Shown one piece after another: positions 34,200-44,480 of a DNA stretch of 64,000 bases. Position 1 is the stretch's first letter. Each line of letters opens with the position of its first letter. Origin of the DNA: Lucinisca nassula (Eukaryota > Mollusca > Bivalvia > Lucinida > Lucinidae); assembly GCA_963580285.1 (NCBI GenBank), contig OY757015.1, positions 135,509,804-135,573,803 on the forward strand. Direction: 5' to 3'. Both the position numbers and the translations under genes were made by a program. The notes beneath the pieces were generated by a model. The model was not told where the DNA came from. It saw only the letters and a list, made by a program, of their open reading frames with translations, and did not search any database.

Positions 34200-35260
34200 T
34201 TCGAAATCCATACATTATGTAGAAAATTCAGACAGACACACAATTCATGTACAATGCACACATGCACATACACCAAACTCAAAATGTAAAAACTATGTCT
34301 TGCTCATCACAAGCAGGCTCGACAAAAGTGTGAACTTTTATGGCAATAAAATCTTACTACAAATAGTCATATATGACAACTGCATATTTCTCTTGAAGTC
34401 ACTTCATTTGAAATTTATGAAACTTTTCAAAGGTTTTGTCTTTTTAATTTCATATGAAATGCCCACTCATGTAAGATCCTTCTTTTTTCAGAACAGAAGT
34501 ACAGGTACATAAACACCGTTCAAGCACATCAGAGTTGTGCATGGCATTAGGGTCTATACCAATTGTCAGTCAGCCATCCGTTGAATTACCTATTGTGTTT
34601 AAATACTGGAACACTATAATCCATTATTTTTTATTTGGAATAAATTGAAAATTAAGGGTTTAGGTGTCCCCAATGGTATGTTATGCTACAGTACCTCTTC
34701 TATTTCCTTTGAAAGGCCAGCAAGCAACGGTTCAACTGTCATCTGCAGTCAGCAATGCTTCTTGTCTGACTTAGCAACACAGATTCTGTCAGAAGTCTCA
34801 CTAACTGTCTCTAGGTAGCTCATAACTGGTCCAGAGTTCTAAAATAATTAAATACATGTATACAGTGTTATGCACATAGCAATACTTTGCATTTCTAGCA
34901 ACAATGATCTGCTATGATCTAACATACTAAACTGATGGCTTTAGAGCAGAAAATAATTGCAACACCTACAGGGTTTTCATTAAGAGGCGGCAGGAGGCCA
35001 AAATGACTGCCTCAATTTATTTTCTGGTCACGTCAAATGTTTTTGTTTTTTTTTAATTTAAGTCTTAAGAAATTTTAGAAATTTGCCGTCTCAAACTGGT
35101 GAATGGCCTCTTAAGGAAAATCTGATGGAAAACCCTGCACACAGGCTCACCAGAGTCCAGTTCCAAATTACCACCGCTTGTTTTTTGGACTGGCATGGTG
35201 ATTCATGAATGTTAGATTTAAAGTTACCCAATTTGTTGACATTTTCATACAAACCATGAA
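34200..35260. other. Unassigned, apparently single-copy DNA
   Basis: No repeat family or gene recognised in about 1 kb, apart from a 'gggttttcattaagaggcgg' stretch of unknown nature near 34970. Confidence 0.45.
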
Positions 35261-35269
35261 CTATCAATT

Positions 35270-35435
35270 TCCCAAACCATGAATGCTAGTTGCTACAAAT
35301 CAAATTTGAGCCCAACTAGGCCAGTGGCTTTAATTTAAGTTTGAAGGAGGTGTTATTTGAAATATTTCATAGACAACAAACAATGATGGACAACTGAGTC
35401 TCGTATAAGCTTTCCTAAAGCCTTTGGCTCTGGTG
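35270..35435 (+). mobile_element. HL element 3' fragment
   Basis: Ends '...aacaatgatggacaactgag' then 'aagcctttggctctggtgag', matching the HL termini near 48370-48400 and 49957-50000. The 5' part is not recognisable. Confidence 0.45.
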
Positions 35436-35511
35436 AGTAAGAAGCATAAAAACTGTACGATGAAAATTTTTTTTAACCCATTTAGTGGGGGCAACCCCTA
35501 AATGGGTACCT

Positions 35512-35582
35512 CGGCAAACAGTGCAGGCCCAGATCAGATGCCACAGAACACAGCCGCAGAACATGGCATCTGATCAGCGCCT
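35512..35582. repeat. PAL67 hairpin, degenerate copy
   Basis: 'ggcaaacagtgcaggcccag' and 'atcagatgccacagaa' are followed by 'ggcatctgatcag'. The far arm is incomplete. Confidence 0.7.
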
Positions 35583-36194
35583 CAATATTAGCTAACAGAA
35601 TTTTTCATAGAAAATAGAATAAGGACAAAAATAGAAAATGTGTAAATACGACACAAATGCCCCTGCCTAGGGGCCCGCTTCAACCTGAAAAAATCATGTT
35701 GCGATAACAGCTGTCATTGGACAGCATAACTCATCTGGAAATGTGTGCTTTAGGTCATTGGCATAGGTGGGCAGGTATTGCCGATTCAGCCTTTGAAAAA
35801 TATTCATGAGCAATTAAAACTTTAACACAAAAATTTTTTAAGTCTGTGACCTTGACCTTCAAGTCATGGGGCAAGGGCAGGGTAATGGCTGAAAGACACT
35901 TTTAACCTGTATCTACCATCATTCCAAATATGAAGCAAATCCATTATATGGTTGGGAAAGAATGAGCTCTAAAAATCTTTAACATCAAAAATTTCTGAGT
36001 CTGTGACCTTGACCTTGATATCAGGGGGCTGTCGTATGGCTGAATAAAACTTTGGACCAGTAACTATCACCATACCAAATATGAAGCAAATCCATTTAAT
36101 ATGGTTTGGAAAATATGAGCTCTTAACGTACTTAAAATTTAACAAGAAATTCAGTGAACCCGAAGAATGCTTCCCGAAGATGTGCAGTAGGATA

Positions 36195-36549
36195 TGTGTG
36201 TGTGTGTGTGTGTGTGTGTGAATTCGGGTTTAACGTCGCTTTCAACAATTTTTCAGTCATATCACGACGGTGTCTGGTTGTGACAGGGAGCTCAATGCTC
36301 ACTTTTATAGTGCTGCCTCACTGAAGTATCATGTCCTAGACACATTACATGATACCACACCCAGTCAAATTATCCTGACACTGGGTCTACCAGACTACCG
36401 GTCCTAGCTCTACCCCGTAAATCTGAGTGCCAAGCGAGGAGCAGCTAGTACCATTCTTAACAACTTTGGTATGTCACGGCCCGGGATTGAACCCGTGACC
36501 TCCCCTTCCCTGGAGCAGACACTCTACCAACTGAGCTATCTGGGCCGGT
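36195..36549 (-). mobile_element. SINE-A copy with tRNA-like head
   Basis: Same layout as 3917-4258: (GT)n at 36195-36219, 'aattcgggtttaacgtcgct', and the head on the minus strand ending at 36549 with 'cagatagctcagttggtaga'. No clear target duplication. Confidence 0.88.
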
Positions 36550-37057
36550 ATCTTTCATTGTATAAAGTTTCACTTACTTCCTTTCTGTATGCTCCGGGCA
36601 AGCTTTTAATTAGGGAAGTAACACCATAAATACTGGTGACCAGGTTATGGTTCTTGTATTCTCTGATTCCCCTCATCGCCCTCTATCAGTATATCAAGTT
36701 TCACTTAAATACCTTTAATACTTTAAGAGATAAAGAGTATTAGGGACGGACAGGCGGTCGGACAGACATACAAAGCGGCGAGCATAAAAATTTCTATGTC
36801 TATGACCTTGACCTTGAGGTCACGTGCATACATTGTAGGTAGGGTATTGCTGTATGTCATGTTGGACCTGTATCTATTATAATACCAAATATAAACCCAA
36901 TCCATCATATGAACTCTTAAAAAAATAATGTTAAAGATTTCTAAGTCTGTGACCTTGACCTTGAAGTCATAGGCATGGGTGGGGGTATTACTGACTAAAA
37001 TTTCGGACCTGTATCTATTAGCAAACCAAATATGAACCAAATGAATCATAAAAATTT

Positions 37058-37354
37058 GCCGGCCTCAGGCTCAGTCAGATGCGCGTCTTACTGGTGATCA
37101 GATGGACGCGGGTTCGACTCCCGCAGGGGTCGGCAACATTCTTTCGTGGAGATTGATCATGAAATCTCATTCTCTCCCTTCCGCTCATTCAAGAAAGGCA
37201 GTTGTCAGTTTCTGGCGAAAGAATGTGCACTGTACTGGTTAACCGCTTACGTATAAGCCTGCTCAGGAAAGTGTTGATAGGTAAACTGACCGGCTCAAAA
37301 ATGACATAAATAGTGTTGACTGGGCCATTAAACTCCAATACAAACAAACAAAAC
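37058..37354 (+). mobile_element. SINE-C copy with tRNA-like head
   Basis: Head gccggcctcaggctcagtca, B box GGTTCGACTCC, body 'ttctttcgtggagattgatc', tail 'gggccattaaactccaatac' plus caaac. A 13-bp target duplication with one mismatch (atcataaaa(a/g)ttt) flanks it. Intact reference for the interrupted copy at 18750. Confidence 0.9.
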
Positions 37355-37879
37355 ATCATAAAAGTTTAGGTTCTCCCTGGTACAAATACCTTTACCCGAG
37401 TCTAAACATAAAAAAAAAATCAAAGTCTGTGACTTTGACCTTGAGGTCATGGGTTTGGGTGGGGGATATTGCTGAATAAAACATTGGACCTATATCTATC
37501 ATAATATCAAATATGAACCAAATTCATCACATGGTGTGGAAAATATGAGCTCAAGTTTTACCTAGTACAAATACCTTAACCTGTGTCTTAAACATTTAAA
37601 ATTTCTAAGTCTGTGACCTTGACATTGAGGTCATGTGTATGGCTGGAGGTAGTGCTGAATAAAACGTTGGACCTATATCTATCATCATACTAAATATGAA
37701 CCAAGTCCATCACATGGTTTGGAAAATATAATATCTTCAAAATTCACGCTCTACCTGGTACAAAAACCTTAACCTGAGTCTAACAAGAGTATGTACGTAC
37801 ACACTTTCGTACAGAAGGACGTATATTTGGACTCATGCATGCATGTACCCATGAACCCACGTACGGAAAACCGAAAAAC

Positions 37880-37970
37880 TACATGTATATGCCCCCAACA
37901 TCATCCGATGCGGGGAGCATAAAAAACTATATGCCCCGGTATCTTCTGATGTTGGGGCATAAAAACAGGC
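37880..37970. repeat. Hairpin pair related to the ends of the 13993 element
   Basis: 'tatatgcccccaacatcatc' with a complementary 'gatgcggggagcata', then 'tatgccccggtatcttctga' and 'tgatgttggggcata'. Two adjoining hairpins of the same kind that open the 4.3-kb satellite element at 13993; here the ends stand with no core between them. Confidence 0.6.
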
Positions 37971-38039
37971 ATACCACCCAGTATATGACAAGTAGGCTTG
38001 TCCCAGATATAGCAATCAAAGAGTCCATTAGTATACAAT

Positions 38040-38190
38040 GGGATAAAGTCTTAGCCTAGTGAGCTCTGACTCTTATTCATTAGGTCTTTCACTGTTGTGG
38101 TTCTAGCCTCGCTTCAGTCATATGTGAGACACAAATTTAGGTTCTGCATCAGGTCAGGTGGTTTTTCTTTGGATCCTCCGGTTGTTGCCC
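38040..38190 (+). mobile_element. SINE-F fragment
   Basis: A diverged partial copy ('gctctgactcttattcatta', 'gttctgcatcaggtcaggtg') immediately upstream of a fuller SINE-F copy, so the two stand in tandem. Confidence 0.6.
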
Positions 38191-38402
38191 ACTCTGTGGC
38201 CTAGTGGATAAGAGTGCTGACTCTTAATCATTAGTTTAGTCTCGCCGAGCCTGGCTAGGGTCACAGACGAGATGCCAAGTTCTGCAATGGAATGTCAGGT
38301 GGATTTTCTCTGGGTTGTCCTGTTTTCGCCCAACTCTGATTAACGATTGGCTTGATATAAGTAGTGAAATAATCTTAAGGGGCTGTAAAACCAAAGCCAA
38401 AA
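38191..38402 (+). mobile_element. SINE-F copy with tRNA-like head
   Basis: Head 'tgtggcctagtggataagag' (A-box-like), body 'gccaagttctgcaatggaat' and 'gcccaactctgattaacgat', tail 'ttaaggggctgtaaaaccaa' plus A-rich end. Serves as the uninterrupted reference for the copy split at 41806-46346. Confidence 0.75.
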
Positions 38403-38404
38403 AA

Positions 38405-38852
38405 AAGGTTTAGCCTTATAGAGCAATATGATTTCTAAAGATATTATTTAAGTATATTTTCCATTTATTTTTGTGGCAATATTTGCCCATTCTCCATCTT
38501 ATCACATGGGAAAAGTTTTAACAGGAATCCTAAATAGCTCTGTTAAGTAGAGGAACGATAGAGTGAAAGTGGACAAAATACTTTCCACTTTAGCTATTCT
38601 GTTATACAAATCTCTAGACATTTGGTGTTTGATAGTGTAGGCTCTGATGAAACAGGATGAAAGCAAGGGTTGTTTAAAGCTTAGTTATGATCTGGGCCCT
38701 GCCCTCTGGGCTTTGTCTGAGGAAGGTGGGTGCAGTTACATGTAGGAGCTGACCAAAAGAGATAAAATCTAAAAAAAGAACCATCCTGGAAACCATCAAC
38801 AATGTGTATAGTATTTCATTCAATCCCTATTTCCAAAACTAGATTGGTTGCC
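38405..38852. other. Unassigned DNA
   Basis: No repeat family or gene recognised. Confidence 0.4.
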
Positions 38853-38854
38853 CA

Positions 38855-39812
38855 GGTACAACATGTCAAGCCCGCTGTCTGCTTTAGAACCTATAGACAT
38901 GTGAAGAACTGATTCACTCATTTATTAGACAGAAGAGGAGCCCCGGTAACTCAGTGGGTTAAGCGCGGGCCTACTCATCTAATGGTCCAGAGTTTGATCC
39001 ACACTCCAGGCAAAATCTTCTAAACTGTAAACGGAGTTCCACTGCACACAGCCTTTCACTATCAATCTCCCATCATCATGATATGACTGTTGAAAAGGAC
39101 ATAAAATCACTAGTCATCCATCCATCTATCATACAGAAGCCATGCAAACAACATCATGCTTACAGACAGCAAACTTTTTTAATATTTATGAGCCAAAAAT
39201 TTCAATTTACACAAGCAAATGACCATTTTATTGGCTGACCTTCATGTGTGACCTTGACCTTCTACTTACCTGAACAAACGTTTAAAATAAACAATTTTGC
39301 CAGATTATTTTGAAATCCATGCATTAAATTAATGTAGAAGTTCTGACCATTTGATCAACTGAATTTCAAGTGTGACCTTGACCATCAACATATATATGTA
39401 CTTGAACAAATTATACTTGTCAAGGAGAACAACTGTGCACAATTACATGTATTTTGGAAAAAATCTATGAATAAATGTAGCTCAGTTATGGCCCTGACAC
39501 AATCTCAATTTATGACTATTTAATCATTTGACCTTCAAGTGTGACCTTGACATTCAACTTACCAAAACAGATCTTTCAAATGGCATTCTAATCCTCAAGG
39601 AAACCAAATGCACCAAACTATTTTGAAATCCATGCATAAATGTAGAAGTTATGACCTGAAAACCTCAGTTCATGACCATTTCATCATTTGACCTTCAAGT
39701 GTGACCTTGACCTTCAACCCTCATGTACCCACTCAACTGTTTCAAATGGCACTGCCAGTATACTCCTCAAGTAAAAACAACTGTGCCATTTTTTTTAAAT
39801 CCATGAATAAAC
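38855..39812 (+). repeat. GACC array, second copy of the 31.5-kb repeat
   Basis: Leader 'agacatgtgaagaactgatt' and 'aatatttatgagccaaaaat', then four units with 'tcatttgaccttcaagtgtg' and 'aaatccatgcataaatgtag', matching 31510-32950. Interrupted by SINE-G at 38936-39132. Confidence 0.85.
38936..39132 (+). mobile_element. SINE-G copy with tRNA-like head
   Basis: Head ccccggtaactcagtgggtt, body 'caaaatcttctaaactgtaa' and 'tatgactgttgaaaaggaca', tail 'taaaatcactagtcatccat' with (catc)n. The target duplication ACAGAAG lies at 38929-38935 and 39133-39139. The matching repeat at about 31600 lacks it, giving an empty-site comparison. Confidence 0.88.
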
Positions 39813-40120
39813 AAGAGGCCCATGGGCCACTACGCTCACCAGAGCTCAGGGGAGGCACTGGCTGCTGGTAGTCATGTATTTTAACAAGAATATATATGGT
39901 TATGGGGTGGGGACCTATTAGGTTTCCGAGATATCAGGACTTTTATGAAGTGAAGAGGGTGTGGCAAGGCCCAGACGCATCCCTTGGCCCCCAGGTTGTT
40001 GTCACTGAATGCGTCTTATCATAAGGAGCAATAATATATATGGTTTTGGGGTGGGGATCTGAATGGTTTCTGAGATATATGGCCTTTTATGAAGTCGAGG
40101 GGGTGGGGCAGGGCCACAGT

Positions 40121-40514
40121 TAAGGCTGGCACAATTAATCAGATAATTGATTAATTGATCAATAAATTCCACAAGAATGATTATCAGTACTGATTTGTTT
40201 GTAATCTATTATTTGATAAACTTGTACAATTTACTACTCAAAGCTGTGCCTACAATCGCTGGATCAGTGGCAAACAGTGCAGGCCCTGATGAGACGCGGC
40301 ATTTTGTGGCGTCTCATCTGGGTCTACACTGTTTGCCCAGGCCTGTCTGTTCAAATATATTCTTATGGTTAAATAAACATATGCTGAGAGGCGTGCTCAG
40401 ACAAAGCCAGACAGGTAAAATTATGATCAAATCTTCAGTGAAAACTAATCGATTATCGATCACAATGTAAGGACTGATAATCAATTGTCTTTTCAGCTCC
40501 GATAGCCAGCCATA
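40121..40514. mobile_element. hAT-type MITE, 394 bp, containing PAL67
   Basis: A perfect 8-bp target duplication, GCCACAGT (40113-40120 and 40515-40522), and 10-bp TIRs TAAGGCTGGC / TATGGCTGGC (reverse-complemented right end). Subterminal sequence is rich in aattaatc and gattatcgat. An 8-bp duplication and TA-GG-type tips fit hAT. No transposase. PAL67 lies inside at 40268-40337. Confidence 0.85.
40268..40337. repeat. PAL67 hairpin, best-preserved copy
   Basis: Left arm 'ggcaaacagtgcaggccctg' then atgagacgc. Loop ggcattttgtg. Right arm gcgtctcat then 'ctgggtctacactgtttgcc'. About 29 bp each side, with few mismatches, can pair. No coding content; copies and half-copies are scattered through the window. 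Confidence 0.9.
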
Positions 40515-40599
40515 GCCACAGTGCATCCCAGGGGAACCCCAGCTTGGTGTCACTAAATGTGTCTTATCATAAGGAACAAGAATATATATTTTACGTACT

Positions 40600-41060
40600 C
40601 CTCTGACATTAGTGTCAAAACTGAGTACTGTCCCTTGTCCGAAGGCTCATGACCAGCTTTCTCGGCAGGGCCTAAACTGCTTTTATCAATACGAGGGACT
40701 ACCGCATGACGTATAGCATGTACTGCTCACCAAAGTGATATAAGCATTGCATTCACAAGCAGGGAACCAGTCCATTTAAGTACATATCTATTTTTAGCTT
40801 ATTTGGATGCCCAAATACATGTATGCAGAAATCTTTTAAGATCGCTAGACCATTACTTTCATAATCAATTTTTAAAAACTCATAAGCTGGGCATGTAAGT
40901 GCTATTACACCAGATACAAGAATACCAAGCATGTCACGGCAAATAATGGGCTCTGACATACATGTGACTTCACACTTTGGTAATCTCCTACTATGGATAG
41001 CTCAGACTTTTTTATCCGGTCCCGTGAGGTTCGAGATAACGAGCGTCGACTGTATACCTA
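40600..41060. other. Unassigned DNA ending in a MITE-like terminus
   Basis: No gene. 41010-41055 'ggttcgagataacgagcgtc' followed by gactgta looks like the right end of a TA-inserting MITE; its left end is not found. The minus-strand frame at 40753-40959 has no support. Confidence 0.4.
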
Positions 41061-41061
41061 T

Positions 41062-41800
41062 ATGTAAACACAGTGAGCTCCGGCTCCTGGACCATTTTTG
41101 GCACTAGGGCTATAGTTTGAACAATCTTGGTAGAAGACTACTAGCTTCATGACAAATATCAAAGACCTGGGCCTTCTGGTTTCAGACAAGATGATTTTTA
41201 AAGGTTTTCCCTATGTAACTCAAATATCGAATACCACTGGGCTATCTGGTTTCAGTCAAGAAGATCTTTTAGATAAACATTTTGTCTATATTAGGCTATG
41301 TAAACCCATTGGGCCCCACTAGCGGTCCACTAGACATATATTTAAGCTTCACACCAAATATCAAAGACCTCCAGGGCCTTTTCGTTTCAAACAAGAAGAT
41401 ATTTAAAGGTTTTCCCTAAATACTTCTATGTTAACGCAGTTGGCCCTGCCTCGGGCCATTTTTGGCCCCAGTGCTATAATTCGAGCAATCTGGGTAGAGG
41501 TCCACTAGAAGAAGCTTCATGCCAAATATGAAATACCTCAGCCTGGGCCTTCTGGTTTCATACGAAGATCTTTTAAAGTTTTCTCTGATTTTCCCCTATT
41601 TGTTGTCATGACAACCAGAATTCTGCATGGAATATTGAATACTTTGAAAAAATTTGAGAGGATCACCCAAGGATTATTTCTGCAGAGTTTTGTCAAAATC
41701 TAGTTTAGGAGGCGATCATGTTGTTTAAAGAAATTGTGAATGGACGGACACTTGGATGGACGATCACAACGATGGGCAGTGACCAATCACAATAGCTCCC
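41062..41800 (+). mobile_element. HL element fragment
   Basis: About three units of the 'ggctataatttgaacaatct' / 'aaagacctgggccttctggt' type. They end with 'tggacggacacttggatgga' and 'caatcacaatagctccccct', an HL-like terminus next to SINE-F. Confidence 0.6.
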
Positions 41801-42221
41801 CCTCTTCGCAGTGGTTTGAGCCTGGCTCAGGTCACATGTGAGATGCTAAGTTCTGCAATGGAAGGTCAGAGGGTTTTTCTCCAGTTACTCAAGTTTTCAC
41901 CAAACTCTGATAGGACTGCAACGATATAGTTACCTCACGATACAATACATATTGTGAAATTTGTGTCACAATACGATACATATTGCGATACACTTTCCGG
42001 CATGAAAAAGAAACTTTAAGCAAAGAAATTCCTTAAAATCAGCTTTAAGCAATACCAGGCTGTCAAGTGTATTTTGGTGCAAAATATATATTCTGGGCTT
42101 AAAAAAATAGGAAATTTATGGGAAAAATATAGGAAAAAAATAGGAAATTTATAGGATAATTATCAAGGTTTAGCAACAAAAAAGGCCTTATCATCATAAA
42201 AAAATTAACAAAAATGCAGGT

Positions 42222-42529
42222 CGGCCCCGCCCATAGGGGCTTGAAGAAATATATGGGCTGCATGATGCTTCCACGCAGAGCTGAATCCGGCCGGCACACT
42301 AGTACTGGTAAACCGCTTAGAGGATCTAAGCCTGTCCAGGAACCGCGGTGCGAGGCGGACCATCCATGCTAATAAACCCTATTGGTTTCATTGGACAACA
42401 GGACTTGAGATGTCATTTCATCTCAATGTCGGGTAAAAGTCCCACAAAATTGGAAGGAAAGTCTCCAAAATGACCTTTACAGTGTTGACGGGGACTTTAA
42501 ACCTCAAATCAAACAAACAAACAAAACCA
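42222..42529 (+). mobile_element. SINE-B copy inside the hAT element
   Basis: Head 'ggccccgcccataggggctt', tail 'ggggactttaaacctcaaat' plus caaac repeats. Full length. Confidence 0.88.
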
Positions 42530-43300
42530 AAAATGCAGGTATGCTAAATTTAATCAGCGGTTTAATGAAGACAGAAAAACAACAAAAAGTTGTGGTAAAA
42601 GGATTCATACTTCTGTTAGCCACTCTGAAATTTTAATAGTTTTGATATGGCCCTGACCTGCACCTCCCCTTTCAGCCAGCTCTCAATCACCAGTTTAAAT
42701 GTCATCAAAGGTTTTATATTAGTGGCAATAAAAATTAATTCATAATCATCTTTATTGCTTTCAGTCAACATGACATCATATGTGTTAGACCAATTCAAGA
42801 TAGGTTGTGTTGCAATAAATACAAGATACATGAGTTACTGTCTAGGTTACTCTGTTTAATGAGTAGCTCATGCAACATCATGTAGAAAATGAAGTTTTAA
42901 AGAAGCCATCAAGTTATACATAACTGTCTTTGTGCATTTACCATGGGTATCTTGGGATGGTCATAGCAAAGTATCAAAATGGAAAGTAATGGAACTTTAA
43001 GAAACTGACAAATAATTTTGCCTAGTTTAGCCATTGTTCTACTTGTACTATGAATTCTCTTAATCATATTCTGAAGTCGAAAATATGACTTATCAAGCTT
43101 AGACATTGTACTTCTTGTACTATGAATTTTCTTAAGCATTGGCTTTAAAAATGATATGTGACCATATTATTACACTATCAAAACTGAGAAAAAATAATAA
43201 TCTGGCATACAAGTCACTATCTCAAGATTTTTTTTTTTTTGGCTAAGTTCACCTCATTTCTTAGCTTTATTTGGTGTATTCCTTGCTTCCCAGGAACTTA
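42530..43300. other. Non-coding part of the inner hAT element
   Basis: No domain recognised. A local repeat of 'tacttgtactatgaattctc' near 43030 and 'cttcttgtactatgaatttt' near 43108 is visible; the minus frame 42909-43139 arises from it. An R1 scrap (ggtgtattccttgcttcc) sits at 43273-43290. Confidence 0.5.
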
Positions 43301-43301
43301 T

Positions 43302-44283
43302 TTATTTGAATCCCCATGAGCAATTTTCTCCAGGTTCTTCCTTTTCCTACTTTCCACTGATTTCTGTTCTTCTCTTACTCTGTCTAGATGCTCTGTTGAT
43401 TCTTTAATCTTTTCCTGAGCAGTGTCAATCAATGACTGACTCACTGATGCACTAGAAAAATTTCTCTTTTTTATCATGTTAATGCTCCATCCAGTTTTTC
43501 ATTTCCTTCTTCAACCAGTTTTTCAGCAGCATGAAGTTCTTCTTTAGAGTTCTTTTCTTTAACATTCAACTTTTTCATTGTTTCATTCAAAGACTTTTTC
43601 TTTTGTTGGTTCTTTTGTTTTTCAACCTGTGCACGCTCTTCTTTCTTTTGCTCTTCTCCTCCTTTTTTCTATTTTGCTTTTCCTTGTCTATCCTCTCATT
43701 GAAAACTCTATGACTACCTTTGACATAACTTATTAGGTCCTTGGTAAGAGGTACACATTCCGGCTGAATATATTTAGGATCATGGATTTTCACAGCCTGT
43801 TTGGAAAGTCTGTTCCCTATAACTGATTCTGATGACAGCTTTACCCTATCTTTTCCCAACATTTTCTTATTATCTAATAGCAGCATTACTATGTGGCAAT
43901 ACCAGCACACCTTATACTACTTTTCCAGGCCTATGTTACTTATCTTTGCCACAACCAGTTTTCAATTTCAGAATGTCTCTCTAGTAATGATCAATCATTC
44001 TCAACACAACTTCATCATCTTTCTCTATATTCCAAAGTTTCTCATCAGTTTCCTCCCCTTGGTATACCTTCCACTCATCAGTAAGCAATGCCACATTTCC
44101 TGCAAAAGGTAACCTTCTTGCTACCCTTTCTATTGCTGAACTGCTACTTGGCTTATGTCTATGTTCAGGATGTAAACAGCCCAAATCTTTCAGATGTTCA
44201 TTATCAAATGGAAAATAAGAAAACAGGTTCCAGTATTGAAGAACTTTCTTACATCTAAAGGTGCTCTTTTCTGTTTCCAAGAA
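43302..44283 (-). pseudogene. hAT-like transposase, C-terminal remnant, broken
   Basis: In an intact element this would be the DNA-cutting and -joining enzyme of a hAT-type transposon. Reading right to left on the minus strand, three blocks remain. Block 1 (44280-43981, 99 codons) has a VLQYWNLFSYF-like start, then SSSAIERVARRLPF and LLTDEWKVYQ and stops at RMIDHY, where a TAG replaces the Trp codon expected in relatives. Block 2 (about 43975-43587) contains VLVLPHSNAAI, a decayed version of the (L)SHGNADVERG motif of the hAT dimerisation region, with in-frame stops, then a DNKKML..LSSESVIGNRLSKQAVK stretch and a Lys-rich run. Block 3 (about 43586-43302) is shifted in frame and reads as a charged coiled coil ending KNLEKIAHGDSNK-stop. 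The N-terminal zinc finger and catalytic core are gone. Family assignment rests on remembered motif patterns and the surrounding hAT-type ends. Confidence 0.75.
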
Positions 44284-44480
44284 AAATTAATCATGCAGCA
44301 TTTTAAAACATATAGGAATTTGGTAAAAAATATAGGAAATGGGGTTAAAATATAGGAAAAAAATAGGAAACCTGAAAATATAGGAAAAAATAGGAAAAAT
44401 AGGAACACTTGACAGCCTGCAATACTTATAAATTTAATTCTTTTGTAGAAATTAACTGTAATATACATGAACAATGGAAA

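Larger units (their letters stand above)
35690..37790 (+). repeat. GACC array, about 150-185-bp units, interrupted by two SINEs
   Basis: About seven units with 'tgtgaccttgaccttgaggt', 'gaataaaactttggacctat', 'taccaaatatgaaccaaatc' and 'ggtttggaaaatatgagctc'. Interrupted by SINE-A at 36195-36549 and SINE-C at 37058-37354, plus a short non-matching stretch at about 36555-36790 that ends in 'ggacggacaggcggtcggac', like an element terminus. Confidence 0.8.
39813..40590 (+). mobile_element. HL-type element, 'caagaggcccatgggccac' start
   Basis: Starts caagaggcccatgggccact then ACGCTCACCAGAG. Carries units with 'atatatggttttggggtggg', 'gaatggtttctgagatat', 'ggccttttatgaag' and 'tcactgaatgcgtcttatca'. 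Interrupted by a hAT-type MITE at 40121-40514. A related element begins at 48461. The 3' end is not found. Confidence 0.6.
42057..44418 (-). mobile_element. Inner hAT element with broken transposase
   Basis: TIRs AGGCTGTCAAGTGT (42057-42070; reverse complement at 44405-44418) with the 8-bp flank GCAATACC/GCAATACT (7 of 8 identical). If an outer C/G is counted, the tips read CAGGCTGTC, as in many hATs. 'tataggaaa' motifs are repeated near both ends (about 42108-42156 and 44330-44402). It carries the transposase remnant (43302-44283, minus) and a SINE-B (42222-42529). The element is about 2.36 kb and decayed. Confidence 0.8.
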
